Of a stretch of DNA of 64,000 nucleotides, positions 24,881 to 36,719 are shown in pieces. Location of the stretch: NCBI GenBank assembly GCA_022393335.1, contig JAJEKB010021314.1, positions 1,212,809-1,276,808 on the forward strand, written 5' to 3'. The notes beneath the pieces are model-generated. The model was given only the letters and a program-made list of their open reading frames with translations, had not been told where the DNA came from and searched no databases. The stretch is from Macrotrachela quadricornifera. Taxonomy: Eukaryota > Rotifera > Eurotatoria > Philodinida > Philodinidae. Positions within the stretch are counted from its first letter, which is position 1; the number at the start of each line of letters is the position of its first letter. A program made the position numbers and the translations under genes.

Positions 24881-25828
24881 AGGAAAACAGTAACAAATCT
24901 GGTTTCACAAAAAATCTTCCTTTTCATATTGTTTTTCCGTTTGTTTAAGACATAGGAATTTGTTTTAAAATAACGAAGATGAATTGAAATCTATTTCAAA
25001 TATTACCTACGTGTCATAGGAATTTATATTAGGATGTCTTACAGGAAGAGATTGTTGTTATTTTTCTAACCACGAACAAAATAATAAGATGAAATTATGG
25101 ACATCGTATTGAAACTGTATTATTTTACTTTATTAATACTTTAAGAACTAGTATTTACAAGGAAAACGTGAAAAATTTATTAATGCTGTCGGATATATAT
25201 GTGACTCAACATTCTTCTCTTCTTTTAGCTTATGTTTTTTAAGGAATTAATTCACTTGAATAAATTAATCAGAACCATACGGCTTGAAATTGAATCGTAC
25301 CTTTACCGTTCTTATTGTGATGCAACATCTATATATCGAGTCATCTTCTAGTATGTATGTCGTTTCTTCTCTTTCTCTTTTTTCTTCACCTTTTCTATTC
25401 CTTTGATGTATATATGTTTATGATGTTACAGTTAGTTGATTTATAATAAAGCAATAATAAAAGTTTACATTCTTACAATACTAAGTCTTTTCAAGCTATA
25501 TTGCTAGAAAGAAGATCATTATCGTTGTAAATCGCAAAAATCAAGCTTTTCTAGATGAGCGATAGATCAGTGTTCAAGAATCAATTAATGATGATTAAAA
25601 GAGTCTAGAACAATTGCTTGCATGGACGCTTTCTTGCGGGATAATTATTTGCTACATACAATTCCGAAAGAATCTATGGTCAATAACAAGAAGACTATTT
25701 AAGAAATTCTGTGTAATTATATGAATAAAGACTATACACATCCATTTTATGAGCAGACCACTGTTGCACAATCAAACATTTTTGTAGAATAGACTTTTGT
25801 AACATGACTATTATCCATTTCAAAATAG
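24881..25828. other. Intergenic; nothing recognised
   Basis: AT-rich sequence between two inverted-repeat elements. Around 25600-25730 two overlapping frames stay open for 30-40 codons, but neither has a recognisable motif. Confidence 0.4.
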
Positions 25829-26151
25829 AATGCAGTCGGTTGCTTGCTGAATAACTCGGCAACGCTGATAGCTAACGAGTTCGGGTTTTCACCGTAAGAA
25901 AGAAGAAACCTGGGGCTATTTATCTTTCCAATTTTGTATTAGTCGAAATCCTTTGGAAAACTGTCATTTTTGCAGATCTTTCCTAAAGATACATGAAAAT
26001 TATATAATAATTCAATGAAACTAAGAAATGGAATTTTCCACTTTTTGGTCTGAAAAATAAATGGCCTCAGGTTTCCTTTTTCTTACGGTGAAAATCCGAA
26101 CTTGTTAGCTATCAGCGTTGCTGAGTTATTCAACAAGCAACCGACTGCATT
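25829..26151. mobile_element. 323-bp MITE with ~100-bp terminal inverted repeats
   Basis: The ends AATGCAGTCGGTTGCTTG and their inverted copy are nearly identical for about 100 bases (CTGATAGCTAAC, GTTCGG, TTTTCACCGTAAGAAA and AAACCTG are shared). The interior is ~120 bp of non-coding sequence. The flanking AAAATA also matches in inverted order. No clear target duplication was found. Confidence 0.8.
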
Positions 26152-26362
26152 GTATTTTAAAGAAATAAGTGAAATATGATAAGGCCCAGATTCACATTTT
26201 GAATTCTATTCATTTACATAAATCTTTAAGGAACATACTGATGCACTACATCTATTCAATCAAAATAATCATTTTAAACAATAATCAGTTATCGAATCAG
26301 GAGATCTATCACTTGTATTCTGATTCTAACATTCAATTGAATATGTAATTTTATATCACACG

Positions 26363-26722
26363 ATGCATACCCTAAAAAAATAAGCGTTGTACCGAACCCC
26401 ATAGAATGGTTCTGAACATGGCTAAAAGCGTCGAAAGACCTTCAAAGTTTCAAAAAAAAGGATAAAATATCTGCGAAACCATTAGGGTTTAACATGAAGC
26501 TCTACAGATTTCGTATTTTCCTCTGAAACCTTTTTATACTGTACAGAACTCATACAAATGTTTTGCAGGAGAAGGTTTCAAGATTGTATCCAAGGGAAGA
26601 ACCTTTAAAGGTTTCGGAGATTTTTTCATCCTTTTTTTTGAAACTTTCAAGGTCTTTCGACGCTTTTAAACATCTTCGGAATCCTTTTTTGGGTTCGATA
26701 AAATACCTCTTTTTTTAGAATG
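26363..26722. mobile_element. 360-bp palindromic MITE
   Basis: The left arm (about 26363-26500) and right arm (about 26575-26722) are inverted copies. The core phrase AAAAGCGTCGAAAGACCTT, followed by AAAGTTTCAAAAAAAAGGAT, is near-identical in both. Ends are GATGCAT in both orientations. It is non-coding. Confidence 0.75.
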
Positions 26723-26929
26723 CATCGACCTATATATTGTTCATTTTATATTTAATATATATTCGCAGAAATGTGCTTAAAACTGTTGCAATTTAAATAT
26801 ATTATTGAAAATATATTACTTGATCTATAAAAAATTATTGTTATCAGTTTTCAATGTCGATGCAAAATGTTCTAGGTCAAGAAATTTTGAAAAAAAATTG
26901 AAGACATTTGATGAGTAATGCGTTGGTAT

Positions 26930-28105
26930 TCATTAGTTTCTTTTAGAATAATCTTTTTTTCCATGATAGATTTATAGACAAATTAACAAAAATCGAATAC
27001 ATAGGGCATTAACACATTAAAAAGATTAAAAAAAATGCAGCTCGCCATCTGGTTCTTTTCTCATTCAGTAACTCAAGAAGTTAAACTATAAAATCAATCA
27101 TTATTCTTTAAATTGCTTAGTAGTGGTATTGGATTTTTTGCTCTCTTTATTCTCAATATTTTATTAGTATCGAATTCTCAAAAGCAACAGGCACGGTCAT
27201 GGTGATTCAACTGTACTTTTATACTAATACGTATTCAATGTATTATTAGTATACCTCCAGAAATTCTAGTTGATAATAATCTTTATCGTGTGGTTCCTCA
27301 ACGAGTAATTCTTCTTTGGTAAATAAACATACTTTTCAATCATCTATTTTATCTTTTCATGTATATATAGGAGTGGTACTGCACATCTCATACCAAGAGG
27401 ATGGGCTGTATGTGATGGTACTAAAGGTACACCTGACTTACGTGATCGTTTTGTTATAGGCTCAAATAACTTTTTCTTCATCTAATCTAAATAAGTTTAA
27501 TTTCTTCTTTCGATAAAAGGATCAAATGCACAATTTTCTGTTGGTCAGAAAGGTGGATCATCAATTGTAACACCAACTATCACTATTTATCCAACTCATT
27601 TAAGAACTACTCAAATGCCAGAACATTCTCATGGTGGTACAATATCAATAGAAGATATAGGTATCATTTGCAATGATCAATATACAAGAGAAGAAATAAT
27701 ATTAAATCATAGTAAGAATATTCTTCACTTAATCTTTTTTAGATTTACTTAAATTATTTAAATATTTTAGACAACATCGCTGAACATAATAATAATCAAA
27801 TGAATAAATCGATATTGATTGTAACAAATAAGTTTGACAAAGTTTCTGAATGTCAACATCGTCATACAATCAAAAAGCAAGGCAATGGTGAACCACATTC
27901 ACATGAAACTGCAATAAATCTTATATAAAAGGAAAATCAAAAAGCATTATGTGAGTAATAACAAATATATAGGAGTGATCATTTGTGATTTGTTCAGCAC
28001 AATAATCGATTATAGGAAGAAATAGACTAGCAAATAATTCAGATATTAATTATGAAATTCTAAAAAGCTTTGGCATATATTTCTAAAGCAAAATTGAAAA
28101 TAAAT
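26930..28105 (+). repeat. Duplicated segment, copy 1 (partner 36720-38105)
   Basis: The tail-collar relic and its flanks match the second copy. Upstream flank phrases (ATTAAAAAGAT, CTCATCAAATAACTCACGAA-like) and a downstream phrase (TATTTCTAAAGCAAAATTGA) are shared, so a genomic segment of about 1.2 kb was duplicated and not only a transcript. Introns are retained, which rules out retroposition. Confidence 0.75.
27113..27928 (+). pseudogene. Decayed copy of phage tail-collar-domain gene
   Basis: All five exons of the intact gene at 36897-37778 can be followed here in the same order with the same introns. It looks dead for three reasons. The start codon is TTG (27113) where the partner has ATG. 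The donor after the third exon is lost (partner gctcaggtgact, here gctcaaataact). The last exon stops at 27926-27928, so the conserved C-terminal NPINIMPPFHALIYIMKL segment is missing. The sequence is otherwise well conserved, including IPRGWAVCDG and the histidine-rich segment, so decay is recent. Confidence 0.8.
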
Positions 28106-31100
28106 ATAGATTACCAAAAGATAAATCTGATGAGCGATTACGAGCAAGAAATAATTGTCATAGATGTTAATAGATGATATTAAAACCTTTTCTCCACTGT
28201 ATATTTGTAAAGCTTTAATAAAATTTGTTGAAATTTTATTCAAACATTTACATTATTTCCAAGAAAACATGTATCGCATTAATTTCACCGTTGTATGTAG
28301 CATATTACTTCATTTCCACTTATGTATGTTATGACATAATTATTGTTTCCAAGGTCTTGATAAATAATCAATCATACAATTACAATCAAAAAATTGATTT
28401 AGATCCTCTATGCTAATAAACTAGATATGATTAGCATTTTGAAGTTTAAGGTTCCTTTCACTTCTTAAAAAAAGTCAATCTTCGTCAGAAATTACGACAT
28501 TGAGATAATGGGCGGAAAGATAGCTCGCCTTTGAAGTACTGATATAATTGTTTGTCCAACAGCTTTTTTTGGTTAAAAATTTTGATGAATCCTGTAATTA
28601 ACTGCTTGAAAAACGAGCTTTTCTATAAAAAAAAGTGAAAAATCTTATTTTATCTCTGTTCATGCTTTATTAAACGTGCAATCCAAGGTACTCTGCCCAT
28701 ACTCATCTTGCATATTTTTATTTATCTTTGTTTGAAAGAGCATGGTAAGATGTAGGACATGAGAGACTCTCTTTCTTTCATTAAGCTTTTTAAAAATCTA
28801 TATACAGATATTAATACAAATAGATCGTTATTTTTAGAGAGCTTTTGATACCTTCAACATTTTCAAATTAAAAAAAGATATTAAATATAGAGAATGAAAC
28901 TGGACAGAGAACTTTCAGCCTCATGATGAGCTATTGTCGACCATTATATGGTCAATATTTCCTGCGAATGACGTGGCATACGGTTGAAAATTTTATCAGT
29001 TTTCTAAATCTAGTCCCAACATGTGTTAAAACTTTTTTGCCATCTGAATATATCTGCGTTGAGGTCAATTTTTGAGGAGTAGACAGTTTAAAAGCGATAA
29101 TCTGTTGTTATATTTGCACTTGGGATTTCTCATCTTCTTCTAATTTAATTAAATTAAGTTATGTAAATCGAGGCGTTAATGCTTAAAATATATCCGCCTT
29201 CTATTCTTGACACACGGATCGAATATGATAGAAACGAATTAGCAGAAATACAATCATTTCGTCCATATATATACAATACTTTGTATACAGTGCACTTTGA
29301 TATACTTTCTAATTTTATAAATTCTCTCACTTCGTTTGATACGATATAAACAATGTAATCCACCAGTTTGCTAAAGAAATATACATAGCACCGTTGTCCT
29401 CTAGCGCGTAGTCTAAATATATTGATTGGTTCTTTATCACTTTAGTTTTTTTCTTTTTATTTCTAGTTCATATATTGAATTTATGACCACATCTTTATTA
29501 TTACTCTGACCATACATGGTATGTAGATTCTCTCTTCTTCTTTACTCATAGTTTCCTTCTAAAATATCGTTTGTAATTCTGAACGACTTGTGTTAAGTTT
29601 TTCAAAGAAAGTTACCTCTAATGTGTTCCTTACTGACTGCAGATGAATGGGATACGAGATGAATCGAGAATAAGTCTATGCAAACTAGTCAACAACTACT
29701 TTATTATAAGGCTCTGTTTCAGAAACTACATAAAAAGAATTCTATTCGTTCAGTCATCATAACTATTGATGTTTCAGTGAAACCACTCGCATTTCATACT
29801 ATACTGGAAAAAAAATGTCATATGAAACTAAGGATGATTTTCTCGTGCTATGAAACTTGAATAAGTTTTCAATTCGTTTCAAAAACGATTCTGTACGATA
29901 ATCATTTTTGTTTTAATGTGATTATGATACTATTCGGGCATTGCAAATGTTACAAGAAATATATATAACCAATGATATAGTAACTATAATTAATAGTTCT
30001 TTTTTGTTGTAAAAACTTATTTCTGCACTGAGTCGATCGATGCTTAGTTACTTGAGATAAGAGCAACCGCTACTCATCAATATGAAGTTATGTTTCAAGA
30101 TAATTCATAGGTTCTTATTCAAAAAATGTTCATCCTGTCCATTTTTAAATGTATCTGAAAAACTATTGATTGTTTTGATTAAGCAGCTTAATATCTCCTT
30201 CACACCTGTCTCTGCAGTGTTTTTGAAGCTGAAAAATGTGTTTAATTGAATAATTAGTAATACGGAAGATGGAAGAGTATGCGGCCGTCCTACATCCAAA
30301 AAGAGTAGTGTCAAAAGAGAAAATACAAAGTCAAGAGTGAAAAATAAACAAACAAAAAATCCAAAATACTGATGGTTAAGAAAAAAATATATACAAAGAC
30401 AGTATAGTGTATTTCTTCATCTCTATAGAGTAATACAAGGCTGGTTCGACCGTGAAATGTCATAGATAAGATATTCTATAATAATTGAAATATTTATAAT
30501 TTTTCTCAGCTATATGATTGAAAAACAAAAATATAATCAGGATTTGATAACTATTTTCTCCAAAATACACAATTAAATGATGTTTCTAGCCGATAAACTT
30601 AATTTAAGATCGGAATTATTTTTACTTGCAAAGAAAACTAATGATTAGACAATTGTTGTCAATCAGATATATCTAATTTACGATTTCATCGACAGATATG
30701 ACTTCATTTACGTCTAAATATCTTTGCTTTGTTGATCAATCGTTAAAAGCATAGCTGTCGTCGGTGACAAAAATTGTTAAATACTAAAATTCATATATAA
30801 ACACGGCTTAATTCATGAAAAAAAATAAAATGAAAAGTAAACTTTTTAACAAATCCAAAAAAAAATTCGTAGAGAAAAATATTGTCAGTTGTAGAAGTAT
30901 AAGCATTTTTCGAGGACTTAGAACTCAGTTAAAGCTTTACGGTTCCTGAAAAACACGATTTTAATTAATTCTTACACTAGCGCGAACATCTTTAGCGTTA
31001 AAAGTATTGCAAAACTTCGTTGAAATCGATGTGAAGACAAAATCTTCTTCCTCATAAAATTGGAAGATAAAACTAATTTTTTTTGTATCAGATAAGAGTT

Positions 31101-32024
31101 TCTGAAACTCAAACCTATGCTTTCTCACTTCCTTTACTTTCACAACTCGTTCTAAGCCTCTAATCTCATTGAATACGCGCTTTCTATCTACTATAATATT
31201 ATTTGAATTATATGATTCACTATGAAAAATACAGAACAAACAATGAAAAATCAATTTTTATTTGACACACACACTTCAGACACAATTTATTTATACTTTC
31301 TTCTCTCCAACGTTTCAAAGATCGGATAAACCCTAAAATGGCAAGAACGTGACACTGATTTTTAATTAAGAAAAAAATTAAAGATCAACCATGTTCCAAA
31401 TTTTAAAGCTTAGAATGTTCTTATCTTATGTATTGAAATTTTGTCAGAATTCATATAAATACTTAAATAAAATAAATAATAATAATGATTCATCAGGAGA
31501 TTTATTTAAAATAAAAAATGAATACATTAGTGATGTTTATCTTACTCATAGATATATGTTTTTTTGTTTCCTCTGTATCTTATTTGATCACAGTGCTACA
31601 GATAGAACCAGACAATTGCATTGATAGAAGACGACATCTATAAGTTTTCCCATCTGCAGCATTATCATCAAATAAAAAACAGAAGAAACAAAAAGAAAAA
31701 AAAAATATTTATTTATTTAAAAAATAAACATCAATTATGTATATGTAACAAGACGTTCTTCAAAAAACGTCAATTCTCTATCGAAATATTAATGAATAAT
31801 TCAATAAATTTTTATGCCATTTTAATCTTTTAATTCTTTTTATTACTTTAACAAATTTTACCTTAATTTTACTTTAAATTAATTAAATTTTCTATCGAGT
31901 TCTTGCAACACAAGAACGATTAAAAAATGAAGTAAAATACTAAAAAATAAATACATGATTCATCATTGTCTTTATGCTTCAGTATGATACAATTATACAA
32001 AAAGTCCGAAAAAAAATATTTAAA
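28106..32024. other. Intergenic; no secure gene
   Basis: AT-rich. The longest frame is a 97-codon minus ORF (30961-31254), with a possible acceptor (tatttttcatag) inside it; it has no recognised domain. A T-run on the minus strand at 32010-32017 fits a Pol III terminator for the neighbouring tRNA. Confidence 0.4.
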
Positions 32025-32082
32025 TCCGAACTCCCAGATTTGAACTGGGGANNNNNNNNNNTGCCAGCTGAGCTAAGTTCGG
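32025..32082 (-). tRNA. tRNA gene interrupted by an assembly gap; identity unknown
   Basis: On the minus strand the acceptor CCGAACT pairs with AGTTCGG (discriminator A). TA and a GCTC D-stem start follow it, and a T-arm CCCAG-TTCAAAT-CTGGG is complete. Bases 32052-32061 are N and cover the second half of the D arm, the anticodon arm and the variable loop. Only 48 real bases remain, so about 25 are missing while only 10 N are shown; the gap size is nominal. The anticodon, hence the amino acid, cannot be called. Confidence 0.8.
32052..32061. other. Assembly gap (10 N)
   Basis: Run of ten N inside the tRNA; its length does not match the expected missing bases. Confidence 0.98.
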
Positions 32083-32728
32083 ATGCTTAAATTAGATTTC
32101 AATAACACGCAAAACTCTGAATTTAACATAAATGTACTTATATTCAAAAATGGTAGCTTCCATTTTTGGCGATTTCACTTGATCGAAGTGAATTTTTGAC
32201 CGAACGTTAATTAGAATCGAAAATAATTGATCTAACAAATTAGATAACTACCATATGAAATGGTTACCAGCTCAGATGAGTATGGGTAGACGTGAATGCG
32301 CCTGGGTGTAAGGGTGGGTTTAAGTATGGATCGGTTAACCTAGGTAATCATGCCAGTTAGACATTAATGACCATACAAGTTGGTAACTGTCCAAGTTAGT
32401 AACTATCTCAATTGGTAGTTATTTAAATAACTAAACTAATTATTTTCAATTTTAATTAACTTTCAGCCAAGAAATCATTTCGACAAAAGGGGAGTTGGAG
32501 AAAAATATTTTGGGAAAAGTGGACTAATCCTTCAAAACTTACTAAATTCTATTTTTCTTGTAAATTGTTTGAATTTGCCTAAACATCTGATTTCTTTTAT
32601 TTGTCATATTGTAGTAGATACTTTATGAAATTCTTGAATTTCTTAGAATTATAAATACTGTAGATATCACTTGTTGAGTTATTAAATGCCTCAGTTAATT
32701 TTACTAAAACAAATGTCAGCAATAATAT
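32083..32728. other. Intergenic; nothing recognised
   Basis: Contains several GGTAACT/AGTTACC and TTAGTAACT phrases at 32245-32430 in both orientations, but no gene. Confidence 0.35.
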
Positions 32729-33690
32729 AGGGTGTCTCGTGAATTTTGTGGCATAACAAAGTTGATTTATATGAACATACAGAAAATTGTCTAATCATTA
32801 TGTTTTTATATTAGTTTCGAGTATTGGTGATGGCCTTTCAAATGATATATTATTGAATAACATCTTTGCTTATAATAATGAAAATATAAACATGAGAATG
32901 TTATAATAAATATTTCGAAATCGACCAATATGATGCACGGCGTATTCTGAACATATCTCGACGTAGGCAAATGATACGATTTTGCAATTTTTTGAAAAAG
33001 ATGCGCCGTTCAAAACTCTACAAAAAATGCTAAAACAAATACTTATTCACTTATTCAAATGGTCTATTTGGTACTCCAAATGAATAACCCACACGATAGT
33101 GCTACTTCCCATCGTACTGAATAGAGTAAAAATATTTCGAAAAATGGCTCGTTGTGCAATTATGGTCTGTTTGCACAGAATTAGGAGAGCTTTCCATGAC
33201 GTATCTTTTAAAAAAAATTTAAATTATATCTTTTTCTTAAGCTGAAATATATGCATAATAAAAGTTTTCGAAAAAGTCTTTTATTAGGTTTGCTGCGATG
33301 GGAAGTAGCATTACCTTGCAAGTTGTTCGTTTTGAGCGTAGAGTAGACCATTAGAATGTCTCCATAAGTATCTGTTCTGACATTTGCTGTAGGGCTTCTC
33401 ACGATGCAATATAAAAAAACAAATTTCAAGGTTTTATCATTTGCCTACGTCGAGATATGTTCAGAATACGCCATGGACCATATTGGTCGATTTCGAAATA
33501 TTTATTATAACATTCTCATGTTTATATTTTCGTTATTGTAAGCAAAGATGTTTTTCAATAATATATCAGTTAAAAGGTCATCACCAATATTCGAAGCTGA
33601 TACAGAAACATACTAGTTAGATAATGTTTTGTGTGTTTATATAAATTAACTTTGTTATGTCTCACAACTTATGAAACACCCTATATACTT
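32729..33690. mobile_element. 960-bp palindromic mariner-like element
   Basis: The ends read TATAGGGTGTYTC and its inverse ACACCCTATA, flanked by TA, as in Tc1/mariner-type MITEs. The arms are inverted copies over about 430 bases. The outer part is well conserved (ATTGGTGATG, ATTTCGAAATCGACCAATAT, ATATCTCGACGTAGGCAAATGATA). The similarity continues inward to GCTACTTCCCATCG (33099-33112, inverted 33295-33308). There is no transposase frame. The superfamily is inferred from the ends and the TA flank. Confidence 0.75.
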
Positions 33691-35500
33691 TATTATCATG
33701 CAGTCAATAATAGCCCTTAAATATTATTGAAATGAATCTACAAAAATACTTTTATATATTCAATATGTTTTTCGTTATTAATATGCAGGATGTGCTAAAC
33801 AACCACTGAAAAAAATGAATGTAAATATCTCTTATTTAATCGAAGCAATTTAATTGCTTGTTTGGGTATAACAGATGTGCTAGATCCAATAGTTGCATGT
33901 TATATTTCAAATTTCGTTCACTTAATATATTGTTTTAAAAAAACAACATATACCATAAGATACATCATAAAAAGCTCTACAATTTACAAAGAGCAAATAT
34001 AAAAGGATGAAATAAATCAAAGCGAATTCATCTTGCGCTCAAAACACATTCTTTTTTGGATAGTTGATAATTGGTCGCTCAAAATCGTGTCTGTTTTTAA
34101 AAAATGCAAGGCACAAGTCGTCATAACTAAATAAACGTGAACTTTCACGAATTATGAAAAAAACAATGTGCATATCTCCCGAAACATGTATTATTAAGAA
34201 TCTATCTATAAAATGTTCAAGGTCTCAGTGCTGGTTAAAAGATGAAATGTTAAAGAGACAACAGTTATGAAATATGCATGACATCTTTCTATTTCCAATA
34301 AGTTGTGCAAAACTAGGATATTTGGAGACTAAATTTGACGAAAATCATTACCCAACGAGTTTGTTTCAAAAAATAATTGATGAAGTTATTTTATGAATGG
34401 ATTTGATTACAATTGCAAACCAATGGCATGATTGACAACGACGGTTGAATTTATTATAATTTTTTTCTCTGTCACCAACTGGGCTAAATTTTCAAAATAG
34501 AAAATAGAGAAAATAATGGTGAAAGCTTTCTTGATAAGGGACTAAGCAAGAACATTTCGAGAACTTTAAAAAAAAAAACTAGGTACCTATCTTTTTGTCG
34601 TAGTAGTAATGACGACTCAGTCGCTTGACTTACATCCGTACTTGAGAACTTTGACAGCTATTGAATTATGCGTCATTTTTGCAACTGTATCTTAATAAAA
34701 TCATATTTTGTTCGAATTTTCTTGTGACGTCTAAACATGATTTGGCTTAATTTGTTTAACATCGGCTCCATTAATGAGTGATCGAAACAGCACACTTTCA
34801 TTCTCGAACAATAATGATACTTCACATTAAATGAATATTTGTTAGTCTAATAGCTTCTCAACGTTCATCTGCTTATCACTTTTTTTTTTGAAAATGAAAA
34901 ACAGCTATAATCAATTTCTCATTAATTGTTGTATGCATATGCGATTGTGAATAAAATCCTTAACAAATAGAATTTCTAACGAGTCATTCTGAGAAATATT
35001 AATATCATAAGAGTCAAAGTTTAAAACGCTCCTCGAGATAATGATAGAAATTGTTCAAGAAATATTATATTGTATGATTAGATGAAACAAAATTTACATT
35101 TTATTCTCTTTTCTCTTTTCTGCTTCTTTTTTTAATAAATTTTGCTTTTTATGAATATACACCGAAATATGACAAAATTCATGAGCGAGAGAATTTGAAA
35201 TCGTAATTGTCAAGCATATAACTTAGCACATTGTTGATAACATCTATTGATGGGAAACAGTCAAGAATAACGGTTGAGACTTATTTTTATATGGAACATA
35301 CACAGTCATTACATATTCATTATGCTTCTATCAATTTCATGTTGGTACTTAAAATAGCATAAAGAAAAAGAAATCATATCAGCTACTTCTTATCTAAGAT
35401 AAAACGGGAGATTGTATCTTAGAAACTACCAAGAAGATTCTAGGAATTTAATGCACACGTTTTTCTTTTTCTTGGAAAAAAATATAAGACAAAACGGCTG
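33691..35500. other. Intergenic; holds one copy of dispersed repeat family A
   Basis: Apart from the repeat at 33930-33995 no gene or element is recognised. A short inverted phrase may exist, but stops are dense on both strands. Confidence 0.4.
33930..33995 (+). repeat. Dispersed repeat family A copy
   Basis: TTTTAAAAAAACAACATATACC, AAGATACAT, AAAAGCTCTACAATTTACAAAG in order. The same ordered phrases occur at 46120-46200 (+), 52645-52720 (+), 52770-52850 (-) and 24430-24500 (-). Confidence 0.6.
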
Positions 35501-35508
35501 TATAAAAG
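35501..35508 (+). promoter_or_regulatory. TATA box of the secreted cysteine-rich gene
   Basis: TATAAAAG lies 68-75 bases before the ATG at 35576, leaving room for a transcription start near 35530 and a short leader. It is the only classical TATA box clearly placed before a gene in the window. Confidence 0.6.
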
Positions 35509-35575
35509 AGGTTTTAGAAGTTGAATATACTTACATTTATCTTTACACTCCAATTTGTATTCAAAATTACATTAA

Positions 35576-35980
35576 ATGAAACTCTTTTTGTTGCTTCAAG
35601 TATGTTTGTGTGTCTTCGTTTGGTTTTCAAATGGACAAAATGTCTGTTATACGAATGTACTTTGCGATAATAGTACATTCAATGTTTGGTATTGCAATTC
35701 TGTATGCAACGAGAATAGACCAGGATCATTTGGATTTTGTCCTCAGCATTCTTCACATCAATGCTATCATAAATGTTTGTGTACTTATATCAAACCAACA
35801 CCTGATCAGATCTGTTTGGATGGACGCTGCAACGGTGGCATTATGGGTGAGATAGAATGCAACAATCGTTGTATAAGTGCAGTCAAAAAGTACGGCTCTT
35901 GTCAAGTGAACAATAGCCATCAATGTTATGCTCAGTGCATCTGTGAAAAAGATTATCCTGAAATAGAAATAATTGGTTGA
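35576..35980 (+). CDS. Secreted protein with two tandem defensin-like (CS-alpha-beta-type) cysteine domains
   Basis: A single-exon frame of 134 residues. Residues 1-20 form a signal peptide (MKLFLLLQVCLCVFVW), with a likely cut after SNG. Two repeats follow, each with eight cysteines. Spacing in repeat 1 is C-5-C-9-C-3-C-10-C-7-C-3-C-1-C and in repeat 2 C-4-C-9-C-3-C-9-C-7-C-3-C-1-C. The C-x3-C and C-x-C pairs fit a cysteine-stabilised alpha-beta fold, as in invertebrate defensins, drosomycins and related secreted peptides; this is inferred from spacing only. A TATA box lies 68-75 bases upstream. The role (defence peptide, secreted inhibitor or other) cannot be told from the sequence. Confidence 0.75.
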   Translation: MKLFLLLQVCLCVFVWFSNGQNVCYTNVLCDNSTFNVWYCNSVCNENRPGSFGFCPQHSSHQCYHKCLCTYIKPTPDQICLDGRCNGGIMGEIECNNRCISAVKKYGSCQVNNSHQCYAQCICEKDYPEIEIIG

Positions 35981-36719
35981 TTTTAAACTCAATTGTATTG
36001 TATTCTCTGAATATTTGTGATTAATTTCAGTTTTTATTTGTTATAACTATATGTAATTGTAATTCATCCTCTACTATGGTTTCTAATAACTCTATATGTC
36101 TATTTTCATCGAATAAAAAAATTTTGCATTTTTCACGATAGTCAAGTTTCTCTTTACAATGAATAGGTTGAGCTTGTACAGGAATTAACATAAAAGTAGA
36201 AAAATACGAAAAGATTGATTGTTCCTGTACATGTAAAAATATCAATTTATTTTTTATAAGCATCAAGTAACGCTTGTTAACAAATTTAGTTTGAATATAC
36301 GAAAGCTGATTAATAGAAATATAACTGTAAAAATAACATAAAAATTCTTTGATTGATGCTTGACAAAAATTTGATATTTTGTGTCAGACAAATAAAATTA
36401 CTTGTCTACAAACATTATTGCATGTGCATAGTATGTGTATTCTTCTACTTATGGCGTCACCTTTATAAGAATGGACCTGAACAATAAAAAATTTATTTGT
36501 TTTCACATGGATACAACTTCCTTTCTTTAGTTATAATCAATCTTACTTTAAAAGGGAACAGTTGAAAAAAATAGAAATCAAAAGAAGAACAGTATTAGAG
36601 TATATACTTATTCTACTAACACTAATATGTGTTCTATTATGAAAATGATGTGATAAACAGCCATAGTCTCAAAAATTATTTTGCAAAAAGTTTAAGGTAT
36701 TTTATAGCTGATGCTTTGA
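35981..36719. other. Intergenic; nothing recognised
   Basis: AT-rich spacer after the cysteine-rich gene. The minus frame at 36027-36266 shows no domain. An AATAAA at 36112-36117 may serve the upstream gene. Confidence 0.35.

Noticed and set aside
30961..31254. 97-codon minus ORF with an internal acceptor-like tatttttcatag
   Set aside because: No partner exon or family match; the length is possible by chance in this region. It may be an orphan exon.
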